DNA of 39,744 nt from positions 1 through 39,744 of the forward strand of contig CAMBUH010000002.1 of NCBI GenBank assembly GCA_945870985.1, written 5' to 3'. The stretch's first letter is position 1. Every line of letters begins with the position of its first letter. Origin of the DNA: Chitinophaga pinensis (GTDB taxonomy: Bacteria; Bacteroidota; Bacteroidia; Chitinophagales; Chitinophagaceae). Below the pieces are notes generated by a model that saw only the letters and a program-made list of their open reading frames with translations, had not been told where the DNA came from and made no database searches. A program made the translations under genes and the position numbers. Positions 38,655 to 39,744 of this stretch are shown one piece after another.

Positions 38655-39050
38655 CTATACAGCCATCGCTGCTAGAATCTTTTGCTGAATTTCCTGCAGT
38701 TTACCATGGGTAACCGTAAGCTTGTTGCGGTTAAAATTCAGGTCGGAAGCAGTATTAATAGGAAGCAAATGAAGATGTGCATGCGGAACTTCTAATCCCA
38801 ATACAATCATGCCACAACGATTGCAGGGAAATGATTTTTCTATGGCTTGGGCTATAGGCTTGGCAAATACCAACATCTCAGCAAGATAGGTATCCCCCAA
38901 ATCGAAAAACTTATCTATCTCAACTTTCGGCACCACCAACACATGGCCCTCTACTTGCGGATAAATGTCTAGAAACGCAAAAAAATGCTCGCTCTCGGCA
39001 ATCCGATAACTCGGAATTGCTCCGGAAATAATCTTAGTAAATACAGTCAT
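38655..39050 (-). CDS. HIT-family protein
   Basis: TVFTKIISGAIPSYRIAESEHFFAFLDIYPQVEGHVLVVPK...GLEVPHAHLHLLPI (HxHxH). Confidence 0.93.
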   Translation of the reverse strand: MTVFTKIISGAIPSYRIAESEHFFAFLDIYPQVEGHVLVVPKVEIDKFFDLGDTYLAEMLVFAKPIAQAIEKSFPCNRCGMIVLGLEVPHAHLHLLPINTASDLNFNRNKLTVTHGKLQEIQQKILAAMAV

Positions 39051-39086
39051 GAAAGTAGTATGAAGAATAAAAGTAAGCCATTCCGA

Positions 39087-39563
39087 TTAAATAGTAATAT
39101 CATCTATTCGGAACGTTAACAGGCCCGTTGGCACCTGAATCTCAGCAATATCACCCCGAACTTTTCCCATCAACCCTTTACCTATGGGAGAACCCGCAGA
39201 AATTTTTCCCAACTTTAGATCGGCCTCTTTCTCTCCTACTATCTGATAGGTGAGTACCTTATTATTGGCCATATTGGTAATGGTTACCTTCGTTAAAATA
39301 GTAACCTTACTGGTATCAATCGAATTGGTATCTACAATTTTTGCATTGGCAATCATTCCCTCCAATTGCTTAATTTTTGCTTCCAACATACCCTGCGCCT
39401 CCTTGGCAGCATCGTACTCGGCATTCTCTTTTAAATCGCCTTTCTCTCTTGCCTCAGCTATCGCACGAGAGGAAGCCGGACGATCTACCGATTTCATTCG
39501 GTGAAGCTCCTCACGCATTTTATCAAAAGTTTCCTGCGTCACATACATATTCGCGTCTGCCAT
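39087..39563 (-). CDS. greA: Transcription elongation factor GreA
   Basis: YVTQETFDKMREELHRMKSVDRPASSRAIAEAREKGDLKENAEYDAAKEAQGMLEAKIKQLEGMIANAKIV; YQIVGEKEADLKLGKISAGSPIGKGLMGKVRGD. Confidence 0.96.
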   Translation of the reverse strand: MADANMYVTQETFDKMREELHRMKSVDRPASSRAIAEAREKGDLKENAEYDAAKEAQGMLEAKIKQLEGMIANAKIVDTNSIDTSKVTILTKVTITNMANNKVLTYQIVGEKEADLKLGKISAGSPIGKGLMGKVRGDIAEIQVPTGLLTFRIDDITI

Positions 39564-39744
39564 AGCTTTTCGTTTAGGTAAGGGGAAAAAAATACAACGC
39601 CACAGTTGCCTGAGACGTTGTAATACACAAAGTTAAAAAATCTTTCGGTTCAAATCACGTTAAATGTGTTGAAAATGTTAACATATTAAATAATTATAAA
39701 ATGATTGGCTGGTTCATTTGATAAGTTTTCTGAAAAAGGCATGA

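Noticed and set aside
1-39744. tRNA, rRNA, tmRNA or riboswitch genes
   Set aside because: No cloverleaf or conserved RNA signature recognised by eye in the short intergenic gaps; a covariance-model scan (tRNAscan-SE/Infernal) would be needed to exclude them formally.

Overview
This 39.7 kb window is a gene-dense chromosomal segment from a Bacteroidetes bacterium. It looks Chitinophagaceae-like, judging by the LpxC-FabZ fusion, PorX, tandem clpP genes and TAnnTTTG promoter elements. Most of it is conserved housekeeping: tig-clpP-clpP-clpX proteostasis genes, porX (type IX secretion regulator), lpxD-lpxC/fabZ-lpxA (lipid A), ald, tsaE, a Cu-type P-ATPase, recQ, ruvB, ruvC, leuS, ftsX, uppP and greA. 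I found no rRNA, tRNA, CRISPR array, prophage or transposase, and no clear undescribed multigene system. The items most worth a second look are: (1) a ~52-bp-period hairpin-rich repeat upstream of tig; (2) two ClpP paralogues that both keep catalytic residues; (3) an orphan ABC ATPase abutting an apparently leaderless trypsin-fold protease after lpxA; (4) a haem-motif-less cytochrome-c'-like secreted protein; (5) a divergent stand-alone GroES; (6) a 55-aa ORF below the ORF-track cutoff; (7) an AT-rich DUF4143-type ATPase that looks like accessory DNA; and (8) a LeuRS with large insertions and a Cys-poor zinc region. Family assignments come from reading motifs in the translations. No database search was run.
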